46,019 bases of DNA, from positions 1-46,019 of IMG/VR virus record IMGVR_UViG_3300031928_000050. One strand, written 5' to 3'. This DNA is from a virus. The translations under genes were made by a program, and so were the position numbers. Under the pieces are notes generated by a model. That model was given only the letters and a program-made list of their open reading frames with translations. It ran no database searches and had not been told where the DNA came from. Below, piece by piece: positions 32,465-40,839 of the stretch; position 1 is the stretch's first letter, and each line of letters starts with the position of its first letter.

Positions 32465-34372
32465 ATGAATAGTGTTTCTAATTCATATATGACATTATTT
32501 GGTTTAACCCCAGCCGGTGGATCTTCGGATGCAAGATTCGTTATACCAAATGGAAGTCTTAAAAAATTCAAAAATGAATTATTGAATTATGAATTATCTT
32601 CAAATGATATTTTTGTTTGGTTTTTTGATGATAGGTTTGCGAATGAAGATTCCACGGACTACATGAACAGAAATATTTATGTTCAAACCGTCGGCAATGC
32701 AACATCAACACCTATAGTGTATCATAGATATTCCCGTGCTGGCTTGTATACAGTTCAATTGTTTCTTAAAACTGAAAAGACAATAATAACTGCTAAGCTG
32801 GATGTTCAAGTTGGGCACAACTTAGATCAGCTAGTGCTAGAACCTGCAACCGGTATTTATAATATAAGTAAAGATGTAGACATTAGATGTTCAGATGATT
32901 CTGCAATTATTTTTTACACGTTAGATGATACAGACCCAAGATTTATTATTAACCGAGGCATGTGGAATAAAGCCGGTTGGTTAAGCGATTCACAAACATT
33001 TAATAATTATTCAACCGATGATGTAGTTTTTTATAACGGGTCGCAGTATAGATTTACTGGTTTATTCTTAGGTATTTACAAAAATCCAGAACCAGAGGTT
33101 GACCCGTACTACACTAAATACTGGGAATTGAACAATATACTTAAATATTCAGCACCATTTAATTTAACCGCAGACAAAACTATAAAAGCTATTGCATATG
33201 CATCAAAAAACAAAATATTTGGTATAGTTGAAAGTCAAGTTCAATTCTTAAACGTTATTCCGGAAGTTCAAATTTTACCAGATCCTTCTGTTACATATTA
33301 TCAACCAATTGAAATTTCAATTAGTTTATCAAATGATTCATTTGATAATTTTGACGTGTTGTACTCAACTACCGGCGGGGAACCAACGATTAAGTATGTT
33401 AGTCCAATAACGATAGATAGAACAGTTAACTTCAAATATGTTATTGTTGAAAAGAAATCCCAGTTCAAATCACCAGAATATTTAATCCAATACACCGTTA
33501 AAAATTATGTTTCAGATATTCAAGTTTTACTCAACGGTACTGATTTGAATTTAATAACAAGTTCTAATAAACATAGTTTGTTATTAAACGTTCAATCTAC
33601 AGTATATGATCAATATCAATATATGTTTGATACTGATACTTATTCTGCAATTAATCCATTGATTGCACCAATAATTATTGAAAATGTAATAGAAGGAAAA
33701 CATAAATTATATGTTCGTGGGACAAAGTCATCCACCGGTGAAGTTCAGCCTATACCAAATATATATACATGGAACTCTATTTTTAGTGTAAACCCAATTG
33801 AGCTTTTAACTGAAGTCCCTTATATAAATCCAGCTAGTTCAATAAAATTTGAATTTGCTCCAGCTGACTTGTTATATTCGTATAGATTAGATAACCTGGA
33901 TTGGTCTGTCTGGGAATCTGTAACAGTTCCGTTTCAGCTAGACAATATTGTTGATGGTGTTCGTACTTTACAAATATACGGAAAGGATTTTGCTGGTAAT
34001 ATTCAAGAATTCCCAACCGTGTATACATGGATTAAAGATTCAACAAAACCAATAATAACTATTAATAATCAAAGTGGAACCTATACTGATTTAGTTCAAT
34101 TATTTGTCAATATAACAGATAGTGTTTCTACAATAGACAGATGTAAAATCTGGTACACACTGGACGGGTCTGACCCCGCATTAACAAATATTTCAACTAA
34201 AATTTATGATATCACTAAAGGTATTTTAATACCGCCGGTTTCCGGAATTTACACAGTTAAAATTTTAGCTAGAGACGAAGCTTTAAACTATTCTGATATA
34301 CTAACATCCACGTTTATTATTGAAATGGCGTATCCAGCAACTAAAACATTATATAGTTTAACAATTATTTAA
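32465..34372 (+). CDS. Large Ig-like/CHB_HEX_C-domain virion decoration protein
   Basis: The 635-residue protein lies between gp15 and gp16, where T4 has no gene. Residues 1-118 form a PKD-like domain (WFFDDRFANED, YHRYSRAGLYTVQLFL). Two clear chitobiase/beta-hexosaminidase C-terminal-type Ig domains follow: LEPATGIYNISKDVDIRCSDD with FYTLDDTDPR near residue 125, and NNQSGTYTDLVQLFV with WYTLDGSDPA near residue 535. Other beta domains lie between (VLYSTTGGEPTIKY; YSYRLDNLDWSVWESV and DGVRTLQIYGKD). All are carbohydrate- or surface-binding folds without enzyme motifs. It is probably a collar, whisker or head decoration that binds glycans. The start at 32465 is preferred to TTG 32459. Confidence 0.7.
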   Translation: MNSVSNSYMTLFGLTPAGGSSDARFVIPNGSLKKFKNELLNYELSSNDIFVWFFDDRFANEDSTDYMNRNIYVQTVGNATSTPIVYHRYSRAGLYTVQLFLKTEKTIITAKLDVQVGHNLDQLVLEPATGIYNISKDVDIRCSDDSAIIFYTLDDTDPRFIINRGMWNKAGWLSDSQTFNNYSTDDVVFYNGSQYRFTGLFLGIYKNPEPEVDPYYTKYWELNNILKYSAPFNLTADKTIKAIAYASKNKIFGIVESQVQFLNVIPEVQILPDPSVTYYQPIEISISLSNDSFDNFDVLYSTTGGEPTIKYVSPITIDRTVNFKYVIVEKKSQFKSPEYLIQYTVKNYVSDIQVLLNGTDLNLITSSNKHSLLLNVQSTVYDQYQYMFDTDTYSAINPLIAPIIIENVIEGKHKLYVRGTKSSTGEVQPIPNIYTWNSIFSVNPIELLTEVPYINPASSIKFEFAPADLLYSYRLDNLDWSVWESVTVPFQLDNIVDGVRTLQIYGKDFAGNIQEFPTVYTWIKDSTKPIITINNQSGTYTDLVQLFVNITDSVSTIDRCKIWYTLDGSDPALTNISTKIYDITKGILIPPVSGIYTVKILARDEALNYSDILTSTFIIEMAYPATKTLYSLTII

Positions 34373-34385
34373 GGAAAATAAACTA

Positions 34386-34883
34386 ATGAAATCCAAAATG
34401 TTGGAAAATCTCGAAAAGAAGTTTAATGTTGCTACAAAATTGGCGGAAGATCTTGAGTTACTTTCCGTTGAAGTTGGTATACCGGACTTAGAACCAATTT
34501 CAGAAAATTGTGAAGAAATTACTGAAGTGTTTTCGTTAAGACAACTAAAACAAGATGCTGAATTGGTTCACCGGAATCTCAGATCTTTAGTTTTAAAAGG
34601 TCAGCGGATAATGGATCAAACTGATGCTTTAGATATTGCGGATTTAAAAGCTTCACAGATTGAATCATTATCTTCTCTACAGAATACAATTGCAAATAAT
34701 TTAAAATTAATTATTGACATATATAAACAAATTGCTGAAATTGAAAAAATAAAAGGTACAACTTTAAATAAATTTTCAGGTGAACAGCCTTCAATGGTAA
34801 ACACTGGTACCGTAGTCAATAATCAAATTTTATTTAATGGGTCGCCAAACGATCTATTAAACATTCTCAAATCTGATAAATAA
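34386..34883 (+). CDS. 16: Terminase small subunit gp16-like
   Basis: The 165-residue product equals T4 gp16 in length (164) and follows its layout: an acidic N-terminal segment (VGIPDLEPISENCEE), a central two-helix coiled-coil (LKQDAELVHRNLRSLVLKGQRIMDQ ... SSLQNTIANNLKLIIDIYKQI), and a C-terminal IKGTTLNKF ... VVNNQILFNGSPNDLLN that matches the TVFMGSPTELM ending of T4. gp16 forms rings that regulate the gp17 motor and recognise the replicated DNA. The end overlaps a GATAAATA late box for the capsid gene. Confidence 0.88.
   Translation: MKSKMLENLEKKFNVATKLAEDLELLSVEVGIPDLEPISENCEEITEVFSLRQLKQDAELVHRNLRSLVLKGQRIMDQTDALDIADLKASQIESLSSLQNTIANNLKLIIDIYKQIAEIEKIKGTTLNKFSGEQPSMVNTGTVVNNQILFNGSPNDLLNILKSDK
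34875..34882 (+). promoter_or_regulatory. T4-type late promoter box for the capsid gene
   Basis: GATAAATA made of the last codons and stop of the gp16-like gene (GAT AAA TAA). Transcript start expected near 34888, and CGAGGAAAA serves as ribosome site for the ATG at 34914. Confidence 0.6.
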
Positions 34884-34913
34884 AAATAACAATTTCAATA
34901 CGAGGAAAAATAA

Positions 34914-36542
34914 ATGACAAAACCATCGTTAATAGCAGAAGCAATTAATTCTAATGTTTTAAGAGAAGGTACCACTAGCGGTGATATAGCTACGTTTGGA
35001 CCATTAATTATTCCATTAGTTGAAAAAATCTATACACAATCGCTGGTTTCACAAATAGCATCAGTTCAACCGTTGAACTCGCCGGTTGGTAAAATATCTG
35101 CTGTCATTTCTCATTATAGCGGATTCAAATCTGATGTAGATCAACAAATCGATTTTGTTATGGAAGGTTCAAACTTAAATTATAATCAATTTATTGAAAA
35201 TTCTAGGGTAATAGTAGTGGATGGTGAATGGAATGTACCTGCAGACGAAGTACTCACCATTGCGGCAGGTCCAGGTGTTTTGCCTGATGGTTATATTTTT
35301 CCAAATGATCCACTTGTGATTGATGGAGTTCCGCCAATTGGTAAAATTATATATACTGGTTTACTTCCAGGCAGCTATGCTGGAACAGTTAAATGTTTAT
35401 ACTCAGAAAGTTTTGTATATGATTCATTAGAAAAAGCAACCGGGTTAGGTATACCAACTGAAACTGATTTGAATGCAGAAGGATTGTATTCTACCGATGG
35501 TCCATATAATAATGTTACCAAAAAAGCAACAGTTCTTTTAGTTACCAACTGGAATGATTCTATTGCTAAATACGACTTAATTTCATCCGCATCTATTACT
35601 ACTGCTTCATCAATTATGTTGATACTAGCGAATAGAACATCAATTAAAAAGTATTTTGTGAAGTATACCGGAAATTTTCAGGGATATGATCCATCTAAAC
35701 CAAATTATTCAAATTTTGGCCAAAACCAAGACTCAAACTCTAATATTAAATTTATCGATATTCAGACTAGAGCTGTTTTGGTTGAAACAAAATCAAGAAA
35801 AATAGCATCTGCGTTAAAATATGAAAAAATTCAAGACTTGAAATCAATATATGGCGAAAAATATACAGATGTGCTAAGTAATATGGTTGGAAAAGAAATT
35901 TCTTCTGAGATTGATATAGAAGTTATCAATTTTATAAAAGAGATAGCAAAACCAATGCCAGATATCAAACTAACTGCATCCTCGGGTATGCAATCTGGAT
36001 TGTTTGATACTTCAAATGATTTAATAGCTCAGATTAACCTTGCTGTTGAGGATATAGTTCGTTCTACAAAAAGAAATAGAACAATGTTTGTTTTAGCTGA
36101 TTCTGCCACAGTTGGTTATTTAAAAATTAACCCTTGGCATGTTACAGCTGAAACCAATGAAAATAACCCATACCGTGTTGGTAAAATTGGGCCATACCCA
36201 CTGTTTTGCGATTTTTATTCATCAGACAATTATATATTAATTGGGTATATATATGATAGTGATGAAGCTGGTGATGCCGGTTTAATTTTTGCACCATATT
36301 CTCACACGATTCATGAAATCAAAAATGGCGGAGTTAACTTTCAAAACACGTTATTCACAATGAACCGATATGGTTATGTAAGAAATCCGCAAGATACTGG
36401 AGTTGGTATAGGCGATTCAGATTTTTTTAGAATATTCCGGGTAGATTTTACTGGTGAAACAGTAATGACTCCTGGTACTAGATTAACTGGTGAAACATAT
36501 GATATTCTTAACTTAACCAAGTCACTTATAAGGGTAATTTAA
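34914..36542 (+). CDS. gp23/gp24-family capsid protein
   Basis: The 542-residue product has gp23-family signatures: FGPLIIPLVEKIYTQSLVSQIASVQPLNSPVGKI (residues 28-61; the QPxxxPxG segment), VETKSRKIASALKYEKIQDLKSIYG near residue 290, EISSEIDIEVINFI, and the C-terminal GLIFAPYSHTI ... FQNTLFTMNRYGYVRNP. T4 gp23 has 521 residues and gp24 has 427. SLIAEA at residues 5-10 gives an I-A-E prohead-protease site, so the mature protein would start at A10. It may be the major capsid protein or a vertex paralog, since gp21-gp22-gp23 would normally lie downstream of the portal, beyond this window. Its place between gp16 and gp17 is unusual. It is not a sheath protein. Confidence 0.8.
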   Translation: MTKPSLIAEAINSNVLREGTTSGDIATFGPLIIPLVEKIYTQSLVSQIASVQPLNSPVGKISAVISHYSGFKSDVDQQIDFVMEGSNLNYNQFIENSRVIVVDGEWNVPADEVLTIAAGPGVLPDGYIFPNDPLVIDGVPPIGKIIYTGLLPGSYAGTVKCLYSESFVYDSLEKATGLGIPTETDLNAEGLYSTDGPYNNVTKKATVLLVTNWNDSIAKYDLISSASITTASSIMLILANRTSIKKYFVKYTGNFQGYDPSKPNYSNFGQNQDSNSNIKFIDIQTRAVLVETKSRKIASALKYEKIQDLKSIYGEKYTDVLSNMVGKEISSEIDIEVINFIKEIAKPMPDIKLTASSGMQSGLFDTSNDLIAQINLAVEDIVRSTKRNRTMFVLADSATVGYLKINPWHVTAETNENNPYRVGKIGPYPLFCDFYSSDNYILIGYIYDSDEAGDAGLIFAPYSHTIHEIKNGGVNFQNTLFTMNRYGYVRNPQDTGVGIGDSDFFRIFRVDFTGETVMTPGTRLTGETYDILNLTKSLIRVI

Positions 36543-36543
36543 C

Positions 36544-36744
36544 ATGAAAACATATTGCAAAGATTGTGAATGCTGGTGGTTTGATGCAGCTATGACAACA
36601 GAATTTGAAGGTGAATGCCATTTTTGGCCACCTGGAACTGATAAAGCTAGATTCCCAAGAACTAAAGAAGATTCTTTTTGTTTTCAAGGAATTCCAAAGG
36701 TGGTTCCAAACAAAAAAGATGAGCAACTATTAACAGAGGGCTAA
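36544..36744 (+). CDS. Small cysteine-rich (zinc-ribbon-like) protein
   Basis: The 66-residue product has CKDCECWWFD, ECHFWPPG and SFCFQG. Four or five Cys, with the W and PP pattern, resemble small zinc-binding proteins found beside phage terminase genes. It is encoded between the capsid and gp17 genes and shares its last base with the gp17 start (TAATG). It may be a small terminase-linked factor, but its function is not known. Confidence 0.6.
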   Translation: MKTYCKDCECWWFDAAMTTEFEGECHFWPPGTDKARFPRTKEDSFCFQGIPKVVPNKKDEQLLTEG

Positions 36745-38369
36745 TGTCTTTACAAGATTTTGAATATGATATTTCCGGAAATAAAATAGCGTTTGATGGA
36801 AATAATAACATAAAATCTATGGGTGTTAGATTACCTTATACTAAGGCTCATTTAGAAGAATGGACCAGATGTAAAAATGATTGGTGTTATTTTGCGGAAA
36901 ACTATGTTTACATTATAAATTTAAATGATGGTAAAATAAAACCAACGATGAGAGATTACCAAAAAAACATGGTAGAGTCTTTCATCAATAATTCGTTCAA
37001 TTTAGTTTTAGCTTCTAGACAAATTGGTAAAACAGTTTCTACAACAATATTTTTATTACATTTTATTTTATTTAATCAAGATAAAAATGTTGCTATACTG
37101 GCAAATAAAGCTTCTACTTCAATAAAAATTTTACGTGAATTAAAAAACATGTATGAACTTTTGCCTAAGTGGTTGCAACAAGGTGTAAAAGTTTGGAACT
37201 CAGGTGCCATTAGGTTAGAAAACGGTTGTTCTATTTTTGCATCTTCAACTTCATCCAGTTCTATCAGGGGTGAATCGGTAAATGTGTTATTTATTGATGA
37301 ATGTGCCTTTATTCCAGCGAATACTTGGGATTGTTTTTTCGAGTCTGTGTTTCCAACAATTTCTTCATCAAATGAATCTAAAGTAATATTTGTTTCCACA
37401 CCTAATGGGTTAAATCACTTTTATAAATTTTGGAAAGATTCAGAAGAAGGCAGAAATAAATTCGTTAGAACAAGAGTAGATTGGTGGGAGGTTCCTGGAA
37501 GAGACGAGGTATGGAAAGAGAACATGCTTTCCACACTGGGGATTCAGAAATTTTCTCAAGAATTTGGTAACAATTTTCTTGGAAGTAGTGATACTTTAAT
37601 TGAAGAAAAATCATTAACTAATTTAAAATTTTTGCCGGCAAAAGAAAATTCGCAACTACACCAGATAATTCCGGCAGGCTTGCATAAATTTTTAAATGTA
37701 TACGAAGAACGCGAACGTAAAGCTATATATGTACTTGGGATTGATTCTTCAAGAATAACTGAGATTAGCTCAGGCGATGCCTGTTGTATACAAGTTTTAG
37801 ATATTTCATGCATGCCATTTAAACAAGTTGCAACTTTTTTTGCAAAAAATGATTTTAATTACATGAAAATTCCACAGATAGCGTATGATATCGGGAAATA
37901 CTATAATTGGGCAACAGCCTTTATTGAAAACAATGACATCGGACAAGAAATTTCAAACATTCTTCATTTTGATTATGAATATGAAAGTGTGTTTTTTCAA
38001 GATACTAAAAGATCCGGTTTTAGAACTACAAAAAAGACAAAAAGACTTGGGTATAATAATTTAAAGCTATTGGTTGAAAACAATAAAATTATTCTTAATG
38101 ATTTTATTACAATTGCGGAATTGTCAACATTTGTTAGACATAAAGATTCATACAAAGCAGAATCAGGATACACTGATGATGCTACCATGGCATTGATAGC
38201 AGCTTTGTTTTTTATGCAACGGGCTGAATTTGAAGTATTTGAAAATTCAAAGCAAATGGCAGAAAAAATATTAGATATTACAGTTGATGACGACCTACCA
38301 TCATTTGGTTTTATAGATGATTCAGTAGAATCCACAAATGAATTCAACTTTAACGAGATTTTTAAATGA
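36744..38369 (+). CDS. 17: Terminase large subunit gp17-like (packaging ATPase and nuclease)
   Basis: The 541-residue protein has all motor landmarks: Walker A ASRQIGKT near residue 90, a C-motif-like STPNG after Walker B VLFIDECAF near residue 185, and a Q-type adenine segment upstream (LKIM-like PTMRDYQKNM). The C-terminal RNase H-like nuclease keeps its three acidic residues in LGIDSSR (near 333), AFIENNDIG (near 393) and YTDDATMAL (near 478), equivalent to D401, E458 and D542 of T4 gp17 (610 residues). It cuts and translocates DNA into the head through the portal. Overlaps the tail tube gene by 4 bases. No sheath gene gp18 lies between them as it does in T4. Confidence 0.95.
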   Translation: MSLQDFEYDISGNKIAFDGNNNIKSMGVRLPYTKAHLEEWTRCKNDWCYFAENYVYIINLNDGKIKPTMRDYQKNMVESFINNSFNLVLASRQIGKTVSTTIFLLHFILFNQDKNVAILANKASTSIKILRELKNMYELLPKWLQQGVKVWNSGAIRLENGCSIFASSTSSSSIRGESVNVLFIDECAFIPANTWDCFFESVFPTISSSNESKVIFVSTPNGLNHFYKFWKDSEEGRNKFVRTRVDWWEVPGRDEVWKENMLSTLGIQKFSQEFGNNFLGSSDTLIEEKSLTNLKFLPAKENSQLHQIIPAGLHKFLNVYEERERKAIYVLGIDSSRITEISSGDACCIQVLDISCMPFKQVATFFAKNDFNYMKIPQIAYDIGKYYNWATAFIENNDIGQEISNILHFDYEYESVFFQDTKRSGFRTTKKTKRLGYNNLKLLVENNKIILNDFITIAELSTFVRHKDSYKAESGYTDDATMALIAALFFMQRAEFEVFENSKQMAEKILDITVDDDLPSFGFIDDSVESTNEFNFNEIFK

Positions 38370-38890
38370 TAAAATTAAACATTGATGAATTTAAGAATAA
38401 TGTAAAAGATTATGTTAGGGCAAACCGATTCACTATTACATTTGATGGTGATGTAGCTTCTAGGGTTGGTTTTTCTGACGAAACTTTGTATTATTCAGTA
38501 AAATCGGCATCTTTACCTAGTAAAACAATAACAGATATTGAACTATCTTGGTTTGGCCAACAATATAAGATTGGTGGAGATATTACCTTTGATGATTATA
38601 CGGTTATCTTTTTACAAGATTATGACTTTAAAATTAAAAACAATATTGAAAAATGGTTACAAGAAGTTGCTAACCATAATGATGGTATCCGCGGAGAACA
38701 TGACAATTATAAAGGAACATTAACTGTTTATCAATTAGGTAATGTTCAAGATGAGGTTCTTCGTAAATACAAACTCATTGGTGTTTTTCCAAAACAAATG
38801 AATGCAAACGAGTTATCAATGGAATCCACCGATTCTGCACAAGAACTTGAAGTTACATTCTCATATGATTATTGGGAACAGATAGCATGA
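38366..38890 (+). CDS. 19: Tail tube protein gp19-like
   Basis: The 174-residue product is close to T4 gp19 (163) and has the tube pattern: ANRFTITFDGDVA, YYSVKSASLPSKTITDIELSWFGQQYKIGGDITFDDYTVIFLQDYDF, a helical NNIEKWLQEVANHNDG, and a final strand ELEVTFSYDYWE. The SxSLPxxT and G(D/E)ITFDDxT segments are diagnostic. It forms the hexameric rings of the inner tube. Its end overlaps the next start by 4 bases. Confidence 0.9.
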   Translation: MIKLNIDEFKNNVKDYVRANRFTITFDGDVASRVGFSDETLYYSVKSASLPSKTITDIELSWFGQQYKIGGDITFDDYTVIFLQDYDFKIKNNIEKWLQEVANHNDGIRGEHDNYKGTLTVYQLGNVQDEVLRKYKLIGVFPKQMNANELSMESTDSAQELEVTFSYDYWEQIA

Positions 38891-39918
38891 AAGTTTTTGT
38901 TTTTTTATATATTTTTATGAACACTTTATTTTTGTGTGGTGATATAAGTTCAAATTCTGAAATACCAGCACCAGTTATAACAAAAATAGCTGTGGTGTAT
39001 TCTTCAAATTTTGATACATATTTCAATGACTCAAACAAATATGATAAAACAAAATTTATTAAAAATTATTTAAAAAATAATGTTCAAGTAAGAAGCTGGT
39101 ATTTGAATTACTCACCGAATTTGATAAAATCCGAGTTAGATATTAGAGCAAAACGAATAAACGATGAAATAGTTAATTGGCATCCAGACTTAGTAATATC
39201 GGTTGGCAATGAAGCATTTGAACACTATTTGGTAGAATACAATTATAAAATCACTAAATATAAATCAATTTTTTGTTGTTTAAATGATTATGCGTTTAAA
39301 TCAATATATGAATCCAAAAATCTTAAACAATATAATAATATGATTAATGGCTCATTGTTTGTTATTGATTTTACACGATTAAAACGTTTTTTAACAGATC
39401 GCAATGTTTCCTGTAAAAACATTTATGTTATACAAAATTCCGAATTAAATACTAATTTAACAAATTCTGCAAAAGCTGCGTTTGGTGATTCTGTAGATTT
39501 TTATCTAGCAAAAACAGAAGCTGAGCTTACCGACTCCATTGAAAAAATTAATAATAAAGATGCCGGTATTATACTTTTAGTAAATCATGAGTTTAAATCT
39601 AAAGTATATAACAGAAATTTAACTAAAGCTGAAATTTCTTCAATATTCAAATATAAAAATTTTAAAAATCTAGAAATTTCAATAAATGAAAACATGTTGG
39701 ATGAAACATTCGCTGTTTCATATTCACCAGGATGTAATTCATCTGTTGATATGAATCCAAACAGTAATTTTAATTTATTGATTTATAACACTTGTTTTAA
39801 GGGGAAAACCAGTTTAATAAATATAAGTAACGATTTTTATGTTAGTACCGCGCGCGTTAAACAGTTAAAATTTAATAACATTTTAAATAATTTAGAAGAA
39901 ATTGAAAATGTCAATTAA
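38887..39918 (+). CDS. Exported solute-binding-like protein (ABC_sub_bind type)
   Basis: The 343-residue product begins MKVFVFLYIFMNTLFLCGD, a signal-peptide-like hydrophobic start; the Cys is not in a good lipobox. The mature part (KIAVVYSSNFDTYFND, HPDLVISVGNEAFEHYLVEYN, KSIFCCLNDYAF, NIYVIQNSE, DAGIILLVNHEF) has the two-lobed alpha-beta pattern of uncharacterised ABC substrate-binding proteins (TrpX-like). Such a protein is surprising in a tail gene cluster. It may be a periplasmic factor that modifies the host envelope. It is followed by two genes with membrane segments. A frame beginning at 38872 is less likely than ATG 38887. Confidence 0.6.
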   Translation: MKVFVFLYIFMNTLFLCGDISSNSEIPAPVITKIAVVYSSNFDTYFNDSNKYDKTKFIKNYLKNNVQVRSWYLNYSPNLIKSELDIRAKRINDEIVNWHPDLVISVGNEAFEHYLVEYNYKITKYKSIFCCLNDYAFKSIYESKNLKQYNNMINGSLFVIDFTRLKRFLTDRNVSCKNIYVIQNSELNTNLTNSAKAAFGDSVDFYLAKTEAELTDSIEKINNKDAGIILLVNHEFKSKVYNRNLTKAEISSIFKYKNFKNLEISINENMLDETFAVSYSPGCNSSVDMNPNSNFNLLIYNTCFKGKTSLINISNDFYVSTARVKQLKFNNILNNLEEIENVN

Positions 39919-40177
39919 TAAACGCATAGATTATATTGCAATCAGTGTAATTGTTTTAATTACAATATATGGATTTAATTTTATATCAGAAATTGTTAAA
40001 AAAAGTTCAAGCGAAATAAATTCTAATGCTAAAATATTAGAAACAGTTAAAATAGAAAAAGTTTGTTTTGATTCATCTGCTGGTATAACTGAATGTATAG
40101 ATGTAACTAATAAAGTATATAATGTATTGTTATATCAAGAAAATTCCAACGTTGTTTTATATTTAAAAACAAAGTAA
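39908..40177 (+). CDS. Small single-span membrane protein
   Basis: The 89-residue product has a membrane helix near residues 9-29 (YIAISVIVLITIYGFNFI) after a basic start (INKR), and a hydrophilic C-terminal part with a two-strand pattern (VEKVCFDSSAGITECIDV, VLLYQENSNVVLYLKT). The ATG at 39908 overlaps the previous stop by 11 bases and is preferred to TTG 39902. It could be a holin-like or spanin-like protein or a partner of the exported protein upstream. None of these is shown. Confidence 0.55.
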   Translation: MSINKRIDYIAISVIVLITIYGFNFISEIVKKSSSEINSNAKILETVKIEKVCFDSSAGITECIDVTNKVYNVLLYQENSNVVLYLKTK

Positions 40178-40191
40178 AGGCTCTTAATACT

Positions 40192-40839
40192 ATGGATTTT
40201 TCATTTATAATACATTCTATATTTTCATCTGAAGGTGGATCTTTGGCTATACTAGTATTGTTTGGGCTAGTATACACAGAATTTTTAAAACCTAAATTGG
40301 AAAAATTAAAAACATATGAAGAAACTTTAGAAAAATTATTAAATTCATTGCTTACTAAAGATGACTTTTTATTATATAAATCTACAACTGATGAAAATTT
40401 AAATGAATTAGTTTTGAATAAAATTTCGGATGAAGTTAATATTTTGCACAGTGATTTTACCGATCTTTGCAATAAATCAGAGGAAATAAAAGTACTAATC
40501 AAAAGCGGATTCATAAATGATATAACAAAAATAAAATCTATTGTGGAATCGATGCAAGAAAATTTATCAGTTCATGATGAAAGAGCTGGGTATATTGAAG
40601 ATTCATATAATGAAATAGCTAAATTATGTAATGTTACTTATGACCTGTTGGAAAAATTGACCGTTGAATTTGAAAGGGCTGAATTGGTTAAACCAATTAG
40701 CCGAGTGAAACTTGAAAACTTAAGTGTTGCATCAAACGGTATTTCCCAACTTGCGCAAATATTTGAACAACTGGGTGCAGATAAAAGAACTAACTCGCGA
40801 TTAAGTAGAGCGTTAAAAAGACAGGCAATTCATGAATAA
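40192..40839 (+). CDS. Membrane-anchored coiled-coil protein
   Basis: The 215-residue product has an N-terminal hydrophobic helix (residues 12-28, GGSLAILVLFGLVYTEFL) followed by a long helical, probably coiled-coil part (LEKLKTYEETLEKLLNS, DEVNILHSDFTDLCNK, IKSIVESMQENLSVHDE). The C-terminus is basic (RLSRALKRQAIHE). It resembles no family I can name. It and its upstream neighbour might act together at the host membrane. It overlaps the next gene by 8 bases. Confidence 0.55.
   Translation: MDFSFIIHSIFSSEGGSLAILVLFGLVYTEFLKPKLEKLKTYEETLEKLLNSLLTKDDFLLYKSTTDENLNELVLNKISDEVNILHSDFTDLCNKSEEIKVLIKSGFINDITKIKSIVESMQENLSVHDERAGYIEDSYNEIAKLCNVTYDLLEKLTVEFERAELVKPISRVKLENLSVASNGISQLAQIFEQLGADKRTNSRLSRALKRQAIHE

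Noticed and set aside
34914-36542. Tail sheath gp18
   Set aside because: Expected near gp17 and gp19, but the sequence has gp23-family motifs at both ends and a prohead-protease site; no sheath signature is visible.
36526-36726. Reverse-strand gene opposite the small Cys-rich gene
   Set aside because: All supported genes are on the + strand, and the frame has no ribosome site or recognisable product.
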